Assembly: GCF_018617395.1 (NCBI RefSeq)
Contig: NZ_JACSKC010000001.1
Span: 496,001-560,000, forward strand
Direction: 5' to 3'
DNA length: 64,000 nucleotides
Source of the DNA: Exiguobacterium sp. s48
Lineage (GTDB): Bacteria; Bacillota; Bacilli; Exiguobacteriales; Exiguobacteriaceae
How positions within the stretch are numbered: position 1 is the first letter of the stretch; the number at the start of each line of letters is the position of its first letter. The position numbers were made by a program, and so were the translations under genes. The notes below the pieces were generated by a model, which was not told the origin of the DNA, did no database searches, and saw only the letters and a program-made list of their open reading frames with translations. This document shows positions 29,213-38,705 of the stretch, piece by piece.

Positions 29213-29683
29213 GTGTCCAAAATAACAGAAGTCGTTGAATCGATTGCATTGCCAATCGTCGAACGAGAAAACATGGAATTGGTCGATGTGGAATTCGTGA
29301 AGGAAGGTCCTGACTGGTTCTTGCGCGTCTATATCGATAAGCCGGGGGGCGTCGATTTGGACGATTGCGTCAATATCAATGAACAACTCTCGGAAAAACT
29401 GAACGAAACCGATCCGATTGAACAGGCTTATTATCTTGATGTCTCGAGTCCTGGTGCGGAGCGTCCGCTGAAAAAGCCGAGCGATTTCGAACGTGCAGTA
29501 GGCAAAAACGTCTACATGAAAACGTTCGCTCCGATCGATGGTGCCAAAGAGTTTGAAGGAATTTTGACGGCATATGATGGGGAAACGGTCGTGATCGAGA
29601 CACGCATCAAGACAAGAAAAAAAGCGGTATCGCTACCGGTAGACAAAATTGCACAAGCCCGCTTAGCGGTCACGTTTAGTTAA
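29213..29683 (+). CDS. rimP: Ribosome maturation factor RimP
   Basis: A 156-residue RimP, required for 30S subunit maturation. Landmarks are the N-terminal ELVDVEFVKEGPDWFLRVYID and YLDVSSPGAERPLKK. GTG 29213 was chosen over ATG 29207: AAGGAGG at 29199-29205 leaves 7 bases to the GTG but only one to the ATG, and the family begins MSK. It heads the rimP-nusA operon conserved in most bacteria. Confidence 0.96.
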   Translation: MSKITEVVESIALPIVERENMELVDVEFVKEGPDWFLRVYIDKPGGVDLDDCVNINEQLSEKLNETDPIEQAYYLDVSSPGAERPLKKPSDFERAVGKNVYMKTFAPIDGAKEFEGILTAYDGETVVIETRIKTRKKAVSLPVDKIAQARLAVTFS

Positions 29684-29697
29684 GGAGAGGGAAGAAG

Positions 29698-30861
29698 ATG
29701 GGTCCACAATTACTCACTACAATCGATCAGATTGCCAAAGAAAAAGGAATCGACAAAAATATCATTATCGATGCACTCGAACAAGCGCTCATTTCTGCGT
29801 ATCGCCGCAACGTGGCGAACCCGAACGAGCACGTGAAAGTCGAGTTTGACCAGGTGACGGGAGATATCCGTGTCTATGCACTTTTAGAAGTGGTAGAACG
29901 CCTCACGCAACCGGACCAACAGCTTTCACTTGAAGAAGCACATGAAATCGATCCGAACTATGAGCTCGGTGATTTCCATAAAGAAGAAGTCACTCCGAGT
30001 GATTTCGGACGCGTCGCGGCGATGACGGCAAAACAAGTCGTCACACAGAAGATGCGTGAAGCGGAGCGCGAGCGCATCTACAACCACTTCGCTGACAAAG
30101 AAGACGAAATCATGACAGGAATCGTGGAGCGTTTTGACCCACGTAACCTCTATATCGGTCTCGAAAATAACATTGAGGCCGTCTTGACACCGAATGAACA
30201 GATGCCGAACGAGTCGTATCAAATTCATGACCGTATCAAAGTATACGTGACAAAAGTAGATTCAACGACAAAAGGTTCAGGTGCTGCGATTCAAGTGTCA
30301 CGTACGCATCCGGGACTATTGCGTCGTTTGTTCGAACTCGAAGTGCCTGAGATTTCAAACGGGACAGTCGATGTGATGTCGGTATCACGTGAAGCGGGAG
30401 ACCGTTCGAAAATTGCGGTTCACTCGGATATCGTCGACCCGGTCGGTGCATGTGTCGGACCAAAAGGACAACGTGTCCAAACGATCGTCGACGAGTTGAA
30501 CGGTGAAAAAATCGATATCGTTCGCTGGTCTGAAGACCCGAAAGAGTTCGTTCGAAACGCGCTCAGCCCGGCGCAAGTCGTTGCCGTCTATGTCAACGAG
30601 CCTGCAAAGTCGACAACAGTCGTCGTACCGGACTATCAATTGTCACTTGCGATCGGGAAACGTGGTCAAAACGCCCGTCTCGCTGCGAAATTGACAGGCT
30701 GGAAAATCGACATCAAGAGCGAGACAGATGCGGAAGCACTCGATTTGTTCGATACGTTCGCTGAAAAAGTTGAATCAGAGCCAGAAATTGTTCAAAATGA
30801 AGTTGAACAAGACTTATCAGATGCTTCAGTTGAAACAGCTGTGGTGAAAGAAGAGGAATGA
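29698..30861 (+). CDS. nusA: Transcription elongation/termination factor NusA
   Basis: A 387-residue NusA. The order is an N-terminal RNA polymerase-binding domain (1-125), S1 domain (about 135-200) and two KH domains (about 200-345) with the landmarks DPVGACVGPKGQRVQ and LAIGKRGQNARLAAKLTGW. It ends in an acidic tail without the C-terminal AR repeats of proteobacteria, as usual for Bacilli. The stop overlaps the rnpM start. Confidence 0.97.
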   Translation: MGPQLLTTIDQIAKEKGIDKNIIIDALEQALISAYRRNVANPNEHVKVEFDQVTGDIRVYALLEVVERLTQPDQQLSLEEAHEIDPNYELGDFHKEEVTPSDFGRVAAMTAKQVVTQKMREAERERIYNHFADKEDEIMTGIVERFDPRNLYIGLENNIEAVLTPNEQMPNESYQIHDRIKVYVTKVDSTTKGSGAAIQVSRTHPGLLRRLFELEVPEISNGTVDVMSVSREAGDRSKIAVHSDIVDPVGACVGPKGQRVQTIVDELNGEKIDIVRWSEDPKEFVRNALSPAQVVAVYVNEPAKSTTVVVPDYQLSLAIGKRGQNARLAAKLTGWKIDIKSETDAEALDLFDTFAEKVESEPEIVQNEVEQDLSDASVETAVVKEEE

Positions 30862-31133
30862 CCATGAAGCAAAAGAAACTTCCTTTGCGTAAGTGTGTGG
30901 TCACACAAGAAATGCTCCCGAAGAAAGAATTGATTCGTGTCGTTCGAACGCCTGAAGGTGACGTGGTCATCGATCAGTCGGGTAAAGTGAACGGTCGCGG
31001 TGCATACTTATCAAAAGATATCGATGTCGTTCGTCAAGCAGAGAAAAAACGGACGCTCGATCATCATTTGAAAGTAAAGACGAGCGACGACTTGTATGAA
31101 CAGCTAATCGCTGTCGCAGGTGGCGAATCATGA
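30858..31133 (+). CDS. rnpM: RNA-binding protein RnpM (YlxR family)
   Basis: A 91-residue YlxR/DUF448 protein with the signature RKCVVTQEMLPKKELIRVVR and the GKVNGRGAYLS segment. In B. subtilis YlxR (renamed RnpM) binds RNase P RNA and modulates RNase P activity. The start is ATG 30858 (overlapping the nusA stop) or ATG 30864. Position between nusA and ylxQ is conserved in Firmicutes. Confidence 0.92.
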   Translation: MTMKQKKLPLRKCVVTQEMLPKKELIRVVRTPEGDVVIDQSGKVNGRGAYLSKDIDVVRQAEKKRTLDHHLKVKTSDDLYEQLIAVAGGES

Positions 31134-31426
31134 GCCAGTGGGAATCATTGTTAGGCCTTGCTGCTCGAGCGAGGAAAGTAACGATGGGAGAAGAGTTTGT
31201 ATTAAAGGATGTACGAGCGGGTCGTGCCAAGCTCGTCATTCTAGCCGGAGATGCAGGTGCCTCGACAAAAAAACGAGTCACTGACAAATGTACGTCTTAT
31301 CAAGTGCCATTGATTGAAGTGAGCGATCGCTATACAATCGGTGCCGCACTCGGTAAAGATATGCGAGTCGTCGTATCGGTGACAGAATCCGGATTTGCGA
31401 ACAAGCTTAAGCAACTTCTCTCTTAA
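31130..31426 (+). CDS. ylxQ: L7Ae-family RNA-binding protein YlxQ
   Basis: A 98-residue L7Ae/L30e fold protein. Landmarks are LLGLAARARKVTMGEEFVLK and LVILAGDAGASTKKRVTDKC. Members bind kink-turn RNA, though the cellular target of YlxQ is not established. It overlaps rnpM by 4 bases and precedes infB by 12. Related to the RpL7Ae-like YbxF; the operon position makes YlxQ the better name. Confidence 0.92.
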   Translation: MSQWESLLGLAARARKVTMGEEFVLKDVRAGRAKLVILAGDAGASTKKRVTDKCTSYQVPLIEVSDRYTIGAALGKDMRVVVSVTESGFANKLKQLLS

Positions 31427-31447
31427 CTATTAACGGAGGTGGATGCT

Positions 31448-33649
31448 TTGGGAAAACGCGTCTATGAATTTGCAAAAGAACAGAATGTAACGAGTAAGCA
31501 AGTCATTACTCAATTAGAAAAATTGAACAAACCGGTGAAAAACCACATGGCCGTCCTCGATGATGAGACAGTCAAACAGTTGGACCGTGTGTTCAATCCA
31601 GAAAAATATCGTGCTGAGAAGCAAACTGAAGCGAAAGCGACTTCAACTTCTAACGAGCCGAAACAAGAGAAAAAAGAACAGTCACGTCCGCAAGCGGCGC
31701 AACAAAACCGTGGCGGTCAAAATAATCGCGGTGGTCAAAATCGTAACGACAACCGTAACAACGACCCACGCAATAAAAAACGTGGAAAAGGGAAAGGGAA
31801 AGGCAAGCCAGTCAAAGCAGCTGTGCCACAAGAAGCCGATCCAAATTCGAAGACAAGTCAGCGTAAAGCGGCTCGTCTCGCGCAAGAGGCAGAAATGGGC
31901 AATGTCATCAAGTATGATGATGTACTCAGCGTATCTGACCTTGCTTCTAAAATGAACAAGAAGCCAAACGAAATCATCATGAAGTTGATGGGTCTTGGTG
32001 TCATGGCAACAATCAACCAGACGCTTGATGATGAGACGGTTGAATTACTCGCTGCAGAATTCGGCTATGAAGTAGAAAAAGAAGTAGTCGTCGATGAGAC
32101 AGACTTTGAAACAGTCGAAATCGATTTCTCACAATACGACCTTGAAGAGCGTCCAGCGGTCGTCACGATCATGGGTCACGTCGACCACGGGAAAACGACA
32201 CTTCTTGACTCGATTCGTAACACAAAAGTCGTCGCAGGAGAAGCGGGTGGAATCACGCAGCATATCGGTGCGTACCAGGTTGAAGTAAACGATAAGAAAA
32301 TCACGTTCCTCGATACGCCAGGTCACGCGGCATTCACAACGATGCGTGCCCGTGGTGCGGAAGTGACAGATATCGCCATCATCGTCGTTGCGGCTGACGA
32401 TGGCGTCATGCCACAAACAGAGGAAGCGATCTCGCACGCTAAGGCAGCGAACGTGCCAATTATCGTGGCAGTCAACAAAATGGACAAAGAAGGGGCAAAC
32501 CCTGACCGTGTCAAACAAGAATTGACTGAGTTTGGTCTCATTCCGGAAGAGTGGGGCGGCGAAACAATCTTCGTTCCAATTTCGGCCATTAAAGGTGAAG
32601 GTATCGATGAGTTGCTCGAGATGATTCTTCTCGTATCTGAAGTCGAAGAATACAAATCGACGCCAGACATGCCGGCTCGTGGATCAGTCATCGAAGCAAA
32701 ACTTGACAAAGGTCGTGGACCGGTCGCAACACTTCTCGTTCAACACGGTACGCTTCGAATCGGAGATCCAATCGTTGTCGGTAGCACGTTCGGTCGTGTC
32801 CGTGCGATGGTCAACGATATCGGTCGCCGTGTGAAACAAGTCGGACCATCAACACCGATTGAAATCACTGGTTTGAACGACGTCCCACAAGCGGGTGACC
32901 AGTTCATCGTCTTCGAAGATGAGAAGAAAGCACGTGCAATCGGTGAAAAACGTTACCAACGTTACCTTGAGTCACAGCGTCGTGAGTCGGCGAAAGTAAG
33001 TCTTGATGACTTGTTCAGCCGTATTCAAGAAGGTGAAGTGAAAGACTTGAACGTCATCATCAAAGCAGACGTTCAAGGATCAGCCGAAGCATTGGCTGGC
33101 TCACTCCGTAAAATTGACGTCGAAGGCGTGAAAGTCAACATCGTTCACCAAGGTGTCGGTGCGATCACAGAAGGTGACGTCATCCTCGCGTCAGCTGCGA
33201 ATGCCGTTATCATCGGATTCAACGTCCGTCCTGACGGAAACGCCCGTTCAATGGCTGAACAAGAGAACGTTGAAATGCGTCTCCACCGCATCATCTACAA
33301 CGCAATCGAAGAAATCGAGAGCGCGATGAAAGGGATGCTTGATCCTGAGTTCGTTGAAGAAATCACAGGTCAAGTCGAAGTCCGTGACGTCTTCAAAGTA
33401 TCGAAAGTCGGTGCGATCGCAGGTTGTTATGTGACAGAAGGTAAAATCACTCGTGACGCCGGTGTCCGTGTCATCCGTAACGGAATCGTGATCTATGAGG
33501 GCAAACTCGATACACTCCGCCGTTTCAAAGATGACGTGAAAGAAGTTGCGACTGGATACGAGTGTGGGATTAAAGTAGAGAAATTTGATGACATTAAAGT
33601 AGACGATGTCATTGAAGCGTTCGTCATGAAAGAAGTCGAACGTAAATAA
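31448..33649 (+). CDS. infB: Translation initiation factor IF-2
   Basis: A 733-residue IF-2, the GTPase that brings initiator tRNA to the ribosome. The N-terminal part (1-60) has the IF2-N fold ([16 protein letters not shown]). A Gly/Arg/Asn- and Lys-rich disordered linker covers about 65-125 ([20 protein letters not shown]). A second IF2-N domain and the G domain follow, with [17 protein letters not shown] and NKMDKEG. TTG 31448 was chosen over GTG 31439 because CGGAGGT lies 7 bases before the TTG and the family starts with M-x-K-RVYE. The linker is repetitive and basic. ylxP, which follows infB in Bacillus, is absent. Confidence 0.97.
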   Translation: MGKRVYEFAKEQNVTSKQVITQLEKLNKPVKNHMAVLDDETVKQLDRVFNPEKYRAEKQTEAKATSTSNEPKQEKKEQSRPQAAQQNRGGQNNRGGQNRNDNRNNDPRNKKRGKGKGKGKPVKAAVPQEADPNSKTSQRKAARLAQEAEMGNVIKYDDVLSVSDLASKMNKKPNEIIMKLMGLGVMATINQTLDDETVELLAAEFGYEVEKEVVVDETDFETVEIDFSQYDLEERPAVVTIMGHVDHGKTTLLDSIRNTKVVAGEAGGITQHIGAYQVEVNDKKITFLDTPGHAAFTTMRARGAEVTDIAIIVVAADDGVMPQTEEAISHAKAANVPIIVAVNKMDKEGANPDRVKQELTEFGLIPEEWGGETIFVPISAIKGEGIDELLEMILLVSEVEEYKSTPDMPARGSVIEAKLDKGRGPVATLLVQHGTLRIGDPIVVGSTFGRVRAMVNDIGRRVKQVGPSTPIEITGLNDVPQAGDQFIVFEDEKKARAIGEKRYQRYLESQRRESAKVSLDDLFSRIQEGEVKDLNVIIKADVQGSAEALAGSLRKIDVEGVKVNIVHQGVGAITEGDVILASAANAVIIGFNVRPDGNARSMAEQENVEMRLHRIIYNAIEEIESAMKGMLDPEFVEEITGQVEVRDVFKVSKVGAIAGCYVTEGKITRDAGVRVIRNGIVIYEGKLDTLRRFKDDVKEVATGYECGIKVEKFDDIKVDDVIEAFVMKEVERK

Positions 33650-33667
33650 TGTGAGGAGGGATCACGT

Positions 33668-34015
33668 ATGAAAATTCGTGCCCAACGTGTTGCCGAGCAA
33701 ATGCGTAAAGAGATTACAGACGTCTTGTTACGAGAAGTGAGTGACCCACGCACAAAAAACGCTACCATTACGAGCGTTGACGTGACAGGGGACTTACAAC
33801 AAGCAACGGTCTATTATACGGTGCTCGGTGATGAGGAAGATGTGAAGGCAGAAACGCAAGCAGGTCTCGACAAAGCGAAAGGATTTATCCGTCGCGAAAT
33901 CGGGAACCGTATCCGTCTTCGTAAAACACCAGAAATCTCGTTTGAATACGATTCATCGGTCGCATATGGTAGCCATATCGATTCGTTGATTCGTGATTTA
34001 AACAAAGATCAATAA
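33668..34015 (+). CDS. rbfA: Ribosome-binding factor A
   Basis: A 115-residue KH-fold protein needed for late 16S rRNA maturation. Family landmarks are [37 protein letters not shown] and the C-terminal [21 protein letters not shown] precedes ATG 33668. It follows infB by 18 bases and is followed by an intrinsic terminator. Confidence 0.96.
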   Translation: MKIRAQRVAEQMRKEITDVLLREVSDPRTKNATITSVDVTGDLQQATVYYTVLGDEEDVKAETQAGLDKAKGFIRREIGNRIRLRKTPEISFEYDSSVAYGSHIDSLIRDLNKDQ

Positions 34016-34020
34016 TTTGA

Positions 34021-34047
34021 AAGGGGAGACGTCGTTCTCCCTTTTTT
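34021..34047 (+). terminator. Intrinsic terminator between rbfA and truB, next to the truB RBS
   Basis: GGGAGA (34024-34029) pairs with TCTCCC (34036-34041), extended by AA/TT pairs, followed by six T. The T tract ends five bases before the truB ribosome-binding site (GGAGG, 34052-34056). It should reduce truB-ribF expression relative to infB-rbfA. Confidence 0.8.
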
Positions 34048-34063
34048 GTATGGAGGGATGAAG

Positions 34064-34972
34064 TTGGAACCAAACGGAGTGCTTGTACTCGATAAGGACC
34101 GAGGCATGACAAGTCATGACTGCGTGTTCAAGTTACGAAAACTGTTTCAAACGAAAAAAGTTGGACATACGGGTACGCTTGACCCAGAAGTGACAGGTGT
34201 ATTGCCCATCTGTTTAGGACGTGCGACGAAGTTGTCTCGCTTTATCACAGATGAAGGGAAACGCTACGTGGCCGAGGTGACAATCGGTAAGGCGACGATG
34301 ACCGAGGACGCGCATGGTGAGGTCGTAGATCAAAAGGTGGTCACACCGAACGAATTGAACGAATTACAGATTGACGAAGCGATGCGCCAACTGACGGGAA
34401 CGATTGAACAGATTCCACCGTATTATTCAGCAGTCAAAGTTAATGGGAAGAAGCTGTACGAGTACGCTCGGAAAGGCCAGACCGTTGAACGCCCCCGCCG
34501 GATGGTTGAGATTCACCGTTTGGAACGGACGAGTGAATTGACGTTTGAAGAAGACGTATGTCGCTTCCGAATGGAAATCGACTGCGGGAAAGGGACATAC
34601 ATTCGTACGCTCGCTGTACAAATCGGGGAGAAGCTCGGTTACCCTGCCCATATGAGTGAACTGAGACGCACGAGCTCAGGAACGTTTGAGGAAGCGAACG
34701 CCGTATCACTCGAAACGTTACAGTCTCTTGAAACGGTCGAGGAGCGAATGGCATATGTGATTCCACTCGAGGATGTCATCAAACGCTGGCCGGCGATCAC
34801 GATTCCAAAGAATCGAGAGCATTATATTCGGAATGGCGGAAAGCTGAACGGCGTTTCGCTCGAATTTGAGTTATTTACTGTCTATAATGAAGAAGGAATC
34901 CCTCTTGCTTTATATCGAAGACAAGAAGGAACGACAGACGCTACAGTCGAGGTCATGCTGGCCATCGACTAA
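34064..34972 (+). CDS. truB: tRNA pseudouridine(55) synthase
   Basis: A 302-residue TruB that makes pseudouridine 55 in the T loop of tRNAs. The N-terminal GVLVLDKDRGMTSHDCV and the catalytic HTGTLDPEVTGVLPICLGRA are present, with the catalytic Asp in GTLDPE. TTG 34064 was chosen. The in-frame ATG 34058 sits only one base after the GGAGG site, while the TTG has seven bases of spacing and fits the family N-terminus. A C-terminal PUA-like region follows at about 240-300. ribF begins 17 bases after the stop. Confidence 0.96.
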   Translation: MEPNGVLVLDKDRGMTSHDCVFKLRKLFQTKKVGHTGTLDPEVTGVLPICLGRATKLSRFITDEGKRYVAEVTIGKATMTEDAHGEVVDQKVVTPNELNELQIDEAMRQLTGTIEQIPPYYSAVKVNGKKLYEYARKGQTVERPRRMVEIHRLERTSELTFEEDVCRFRMEIDCGKGTYIRTLAVQIGEKLGYPAHMSELRRTSSGTFEEANAVSLETLQSLETVEERMAYVIPLEDVIKRWPAITIPKNREHYIRNGGKLNGVSLEFELFTVYNEEGIPLALYRRQEGTTDATVEVMLAID

Positions 34973-34988
34973 GGGGGAAATTGACAGT

Positions 34989-35915
34989 ATGGAAACAAGA
35001 CATCTCACCTATCCAGAAACACCTGACTTTTACCCATCGGTCATGGTGCTCGGTTTTTTTGACGGTGTTCATAAAGGGCATCAAGCTGTAATCAATCACG
35101 CTAAACGGGTGGCAGCGGAGCATAACCTTCCGGTGACGGTCGTCACGTTCGACCCGCATCCGAAGCAAGTACTTTCAAATAAGCCAGACGCAGTGCGTTA
35201 TATCACGCCGCTGTCTCGAAAGCTGAAACGTATTGAAGCACTTGGAGTTGAGCGTTGTTTCGTCTTAACGTTCACAAAGGAACTAGCGGGACTTTCTCCG
35301 CAACAGTTTGTGGATGACTATTTGATCGGCGCTGGCGCTGTACATGTGACGGCAGGATTTGATTACTCGTATGGCAAGTTTGGTGAAGGAACGATGGAGA
35401 CGCTCCCATATCATGCGCGTGACAAGTTCACGACGTCTATCGTGACGGAACAGACGATGGCCGGAGAAAAGGTGTCGTCGACTCGAATCCGTAAGCTGTT
35501 GGCTGATGGAAGTGTCGACGAGGCGCATGAGTTACTCGGTTCTCCGTATGTCATTTGTGGAGAAGTCATTCATGGAGACGCGCGAGGGCGCACGATCGGT
35601 TTCCCGACAGCGAACGTGTTGATGGACGCTTCGTATGTTATGCCACGACTAGGCGTATATGCGACACGGGTTACACTTCCGGATGGACGCACGTTTGATG
35701 CGATGACGAATGTTGGACGGCGTCCAACGTTTTATGAAACGGGCTCGGTCTCTGTTGAGAGCCATCTCTTTGACTTTTCAGAAGATTTATATGGACAAGT
35801 CATTGAAATCGAATGGATCCAATATATTCGGAACGAGCGCGCGTTTGACGGACTGGATGCATTGGTCGCCCAATTGAAAGAAGATGAGGTGTCGGCACGC
35901 TCAATCCTATCTTGA
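34989..35915 (+). CDS. ribF: Bifunctional riboflavin kinase/FAD synthetase
   Basis: A 308-residue enzyme making FMN and FAD. The N-terminal adenylyltransferase part (about 15-180) has the nucleotidyltransferase motif [13 protein letters not shown] and the SSTRIRKLL element. The C-terminal riboflavin kinase part (about 185-300) has [11 protein letters not shown] and [13 protein letters not shown] 34989 has AAGGGGG 10 bases upstream. Longer in-frame starts overlap truB and lack homology. The rpsO -35 box overlaps its stop codon. Confidence 0.96.
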   Translation: METRHLTYPETPDFYPSVMVLGFFDGVHKGHQAVINHAKRVAAEHNLPVTVVTFDPHPKQVLSNKPDAVRYITPLSRKLKRIEALGVERCFVLTFTKELAGLSPQQFVDDYLIGAGAVHVTAGFDYSYGKFGEGTMETLPYHARDKFTTSIVTEQTMAGEKVSSTRIRKLLADGSVDEAHELLGSPYVICGEVIHGDARGRTIGFPTANVLMDASYVMPRLGVYATRVTLPDGRTFDAMTNVGRRPTFYETGSVSVESHLFDFSEDLYGQVIEIEWIQYIRNERAFDGLDALVAQLKEDEVSARSILS

Positions 35916-35940
35916 CTTTCAAGAGTGGTTACGCTATCCT
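35912..35940 (+). promoter_or_regulatory. Promoter of rpsO
   Basis: TTGACT (35912-35917) and TATCCT (35935-35940) are spaced by 17 bases. The -35 box overlaps the ribF stop codon. The transcript start would be near 35947, giving a leader of about 93 bases. Confidence 0.65.
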
Positions 35941-35946
35941 TGTCAA

Positions 35947-36039
35947 GTACGCAAAGTACACCGTTTCGCTTGGCTGGTCGATTCACCAACGCCGGCTCGG
36001 CAACGCGGCAATTTTTTATTAAATGGAGGTGGAGAGGCA
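35947..36039 (+). ncRNA. rpsO 5' leader (candidate S15 autoregulatory leader)
   Basis: The leader contains a bulged hairpin around GGCTGGT...ACCAACGCC (about 35973-35994) and a short GCCG-GCT-CGGC hairpin (about 35992-36002), then GCGGC and a run of six T (36012-36017). Firmicutes rpsO mRNAs are known to be regulated by S15 through leader structures. That this one is such a leader is inference. A second short GC hairpin before the T run could act as an attenuator. Confidence 0.45.
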
Positions 36040-36309
36040 ATGGCACTCTCAAAAGAACGTAAAAACGAAATTATCGCGGAATACGCGACAAAACAAGGTG
36101 ACACAGGTTCACCGGAAGTACAAGTGGCTGTGTTGACTGAACAAATCAACACATTGAACGACCACCTTCGTACACACAAGAAAGACCACCACTCACGTCG
36201 CGGTCTCTTGAAAATGGTTGGACGTCGTCGTAACTTGCTTACGTACCTTCGTAACAAGGACGTTACGCGTTACCGTGAATTGATTCAACGCCTCGGTCTC
36301 CGTCGTTAA
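36040..36309 (+). CDS. rpsO: 30S ribosomal protein S15
   Basis: An 89-residue S15, an early 16S rRNA-binding protein of the 30S platform. The landmarks [20 protein letters not shown] and the C-terminal [16 protein letters not shown] are present. ATG 36040 matches the family start ([12 protein letters not shown]). GGAGGTGG and GGAGAGG lie upstream. The much longer upstream in-frame extension is untranslated leader. It is followed by a strong terminator. Confidence 0.98.
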   Translation: MALSKERKNEIIAEYATKQGDTGSPEVQVAVLTEQINTLNDHLRTHKKDHHSRRGLLKMVGRRRNLLTYLRNKDVTRYRELIQRLGLRR

Positions 36310-36325
36310 TCGATTGAGACTGTTT

Positions 36326-36362
36326 AACGGGCTGGGACAACGTCCTAGTCCGTTTCTTCTTT
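36326..36362 (+). terminator. Intrinsic terminator after rpsO
   Basis: A 13-base stem with two G-U pairs (36326-36338 with 36342-36354) and a three-base loop AAC, followed by a T-rich tract TCTTCTTTTTT. It separates rpsO from pnp. Confidence 0.85.
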
Positions 36363-36377
36363 TTTAAGGAAAATGAT

Positions 36378-36406
36378 TAGACATTCGTTAGAATGAGTTA
36401 CATAAT
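36378..36406 (+). promoter_or_regulatory. Candidate promoter of pnp
   Basis: TAGACA (36378-36383) and CATAAT (36401-36406) are spaced by 17 bases, downstream of the rpsO terminator and about 30 bases before the pnp start. Neither hexamer is perfect. Confidence 0.4.
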
Positions 36407-36437
36407 AAACTAGATAAGGTTTGAGAGGAGAATGTAC

Positions 36438-38654
36438 ATGTTAGGTACGAAACAAGTATTCTCTACAGAGTGGGGCGGACGCCCATTGTCTGTAGAGGTC
36501 GGCCAGCTTGCGAAACAAGCAAACGGCTCGGCACTCGTGCGTTATGGAGATACAGTTGTCCTTGCGACAGTGACGGCTTCAAAAGCACCAAAAGATTTAG
36601 ACTTCTTCCCATTAACGGTCAACTATGAGGAGAAACTATATTCGGTCGGTAAAATTCCAGGAGGATTCCTTCGTCGTGAAGGTCGCCCGGGTGAAAATGC
36701 AATTTTGACATCGCGTCTCATTGACCGTCCCATCCGCCCACTCTTCCCAGACGGATTCCGTCATGACATCCAAGTCATGATTTACGTCATGTCGAACGAC
36801 CCGGATTGCTCGGCTGAAATGGCGGGAATGCTCGGGACGTCGATTGCGCTCTCGATTTCTGACGTACCGTTTGACGGTCCAATCGCAGGCGTGACAGTCG
36901 GACGTGTGGACGGCGAGTTCGTCATCAACCCGACGACGGCACAAATGGAGAAAACGGACCTTGAGCTTCAAGTCGCAGGAACATCGACAGCCATCAACAT
37001 GGTTGAAGCAGGCGCGAACGAAGTGCCTGAAGATGTCATGCTTGAGTCCATCTTGTTTGGACACGAAGAAATCAAACGCTTGATTGCGTTCCAACAAGAG
37101 ATTGCTGATGCAGTCGGCAAGCCGAAGTTTGAGTACACGGTTTCAAAATACGATGAGTCACTCACAGCAGAGCTTGAAGCAGCTCGTCCTGAAATCGTGG
37201 AAGCGGTGCAAGTGGAAGAGAAACATGCTCGTGACGAAGCCATCAATGAAGTGATTGCGAAATATGTAGCGATGTATGAAGAACGCCTTGCCGATGAGCC
37301 TTCAAAACTCGGAGAAGTCTCAGGGATTTTGAACAAATTCGTCAAAGATGAAGTACGTCGCTTGATCACAGTCGACAAAGTTCGCCCAGACGGACGTCGC
37401 CCAGACGTGATTCGCCCGCTCGCATCGGAAGTCGGATTGCTTCCACGCGCACATGGTGTCGGTCTTTTCACACGCGGTCAGACACAAGTCATGTCGGTCG
37501 CAACACTCGGTGTCATCGGAGACGCACAGATTATCGACGGAATCGGTCTTGAAGAGAACAAACGCTTCATGCACCACTACAACTTCCCGCCGTTCTCGGT
37601 CGGTGAAGCTCGTCCGGTCCGTGCGCCAGGTCGTCGTGAGATCGGTCACGGTGCACTCGGTGAGCGTGCACTCTTGCCAATCATTCCAAAAGAAGCAGAC
37701 TTCCCATACACGATTCGTCTCGTCTCGGAAGTGCTCGAATCAAACGGTTCAAGCTCACAGGCTTCCATCTGTGGCTCGACACTCGCCTTGATGGATGCAG
37801 GTGTGCCAATCAAAGCGCCTGTCGCTGGGATTGCCATGGGTCTTATCATGGAAGGGGAGCACTACACGGTCTTGACAGACATTCAAGGACTTGAAGATCA
37901 CCTCGGTGACATGGACTTCAAAGTAGCCGGAACGAAAGACGGGATCACTGCCCTTCAAATGGATATCAAGATTGCCGGAATCACGCGTGAAATCTTAGAA
38001 GAAGCGCTTGAGCAGGCACGTGTCGGTCGTTTACACATCCTTGACCATATGCTCGAGACATTGGATGCTCCACGTACTCAATTGTCGAAATATGCACCGA
38101 AGATTGTGACGATGACAATCAATCCAGATAAGATCCGTGATGTGATTGGACCAGGTGGTAAGATGATCAACAGCATCATCGACCAAACAGGCGTCAAGAT
38201 CGACATCGAACAAGATGGTACGGTCTTCATCGCTTCAACAGATCAAGAAGGAATCGATCTTGCCATGTCTATGATCGGTGATATCGTTCGTGAAGTTGTC
38301 GTCGGTGAAGTCTACGATGCAACAGTACGTCGCATTGAGAAGTTCGGCGCGTTCGTCGAACTCTTTAAAGGGAAAGATGCACTCGTACACGTATCCGAAT
38401 TCAGCCTCGAGCGTGTCGCGAACGTTGAGGATGTCGTGAAACTCGGCGATTCGATTCAAGTCAAAGTCACTGAAATCGACGATAAGGGTCGCGTCAACGC
38501 ATCACGTAAAGCGCTCATCTTAGAAGGATTGTCTCCTGAAGAGCGTGAGGCATATGAAGCGAAACGGAAGGCTGCTCGTGAGAGCCGACCGCCTCGCGAA
38601 GGCCGTCCGCCACGTCGTGACGGGGACCGTCGTCCACCGCGCTCGACAAATTAA
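36438..38654 (+). CDS. pnp: Polyribonucleotide nucleotidyltransferase (PNPase)
   Basis: A 738-residue phosphorolytic 3'-5' exoribonuclease. Two RNase PH domains flank an alpha-helical domain (first from about 10-140, second from about 310-540). They are followed by a KH domain ([19 protein letters not shown], about 555-615) and an S1 domain (about 620-690). The tail at about 705-738 is Arg/Pro-rich ([20 protein letters not shown]). ATG 36438 is preferred over ATG 36432 because AGGAG lies 7 bases before it. Catalytic landmarks such as [14 protein letters not shown] are intact. Confidence 0.97.
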   Translation: MLGTKQVFSTEWGGRPLSVEVGQLAKQANGSALVRYGDTVVLATVTASKAPKDLDFFPLTVNYEEKLYSVGKIPGGFLRREGRPGENAILTSRLIDRPIRPLFPDGFRHDIQVMIYVMSNDPDCSAEMAGMLGTSIALSISDVPFDGPIAGVTVGRVDGEFVINPTTAQMEKTDLELQVAGTSTAINMVEAGANEVPEDVMLESILFGHEEIKRLIAFQQEIADAVGKPKFEYTVSKYDESLTAELEAARPEIVEAVQVEEKHARDEAINEVIAKYVAMYEERLADEPSKLGEVSGILNKFVKDEVRRLITVDKVRPDGRRPDVIRPLASEVGLLPRAHGVGLFTRGQTQVMSVATLGVIGDAQIIDGIGLEENKRFMHHYNFPPFSVGEARPVRAPGRREIGHGALGERALLPIIPKEADFPYTIRLVSEVLESNGSSSQASICGSTLALMDAGVPIKAPVAGIAMGLIMEGEHYTVLTDIQGLEDHLGDMDFKVAGTKDGITALQMDIKIAGITREILEEALEQARVGRLHILDHMLETLDAPRTQLSKYAPKIVTMTINPDKIRDVIGPGGKMINSIIDQTGVKIDIEQDGTVFIASTDQEGIDLAMSMIGDIVREVVVGEVYDATVRRIEKFGAFVELFKGKDALVHVSEFSLERVANVEDVVKLGDSIQVKVTEIDDKGRVNASRKALILEGLSPEEREAYEAKRKAARESRPPREGRPPRRDGDRRPPRSTN

Positions 38655-38660
38655 TTATTC

Positions 38661-38690
38661 TGGCCATCGTCTTGGTGCGATGGCCTTTTT
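38661..38690 (+). terminator. Intrinsic terminator after pnp
   Basis: GGCCATCG (38662-38669) pairs perfectly with CGATGGCC (38678-38685) across an eight-base loop, followed by five T. No clear promoter precedes the next gene, so read-through may supply it. Confidence 0.85.
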
Positions 38691-38705
38691 CATAGGAGTG
38701 AGAAT

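Noticed and set aside
34866-34988. Upstream extension of ribF inside truB
   Set aside because: No homology to FAD synthetases and no ribosome-binding site; ATG 34989 gives the expected N-terminus.
35884-36039. Upstream extension of rpsO from 35884
   Set aside because: Family S15 proteins begin at the ATG 36040. The extension overlaps ribF and the promoter and reads as leader RNA.
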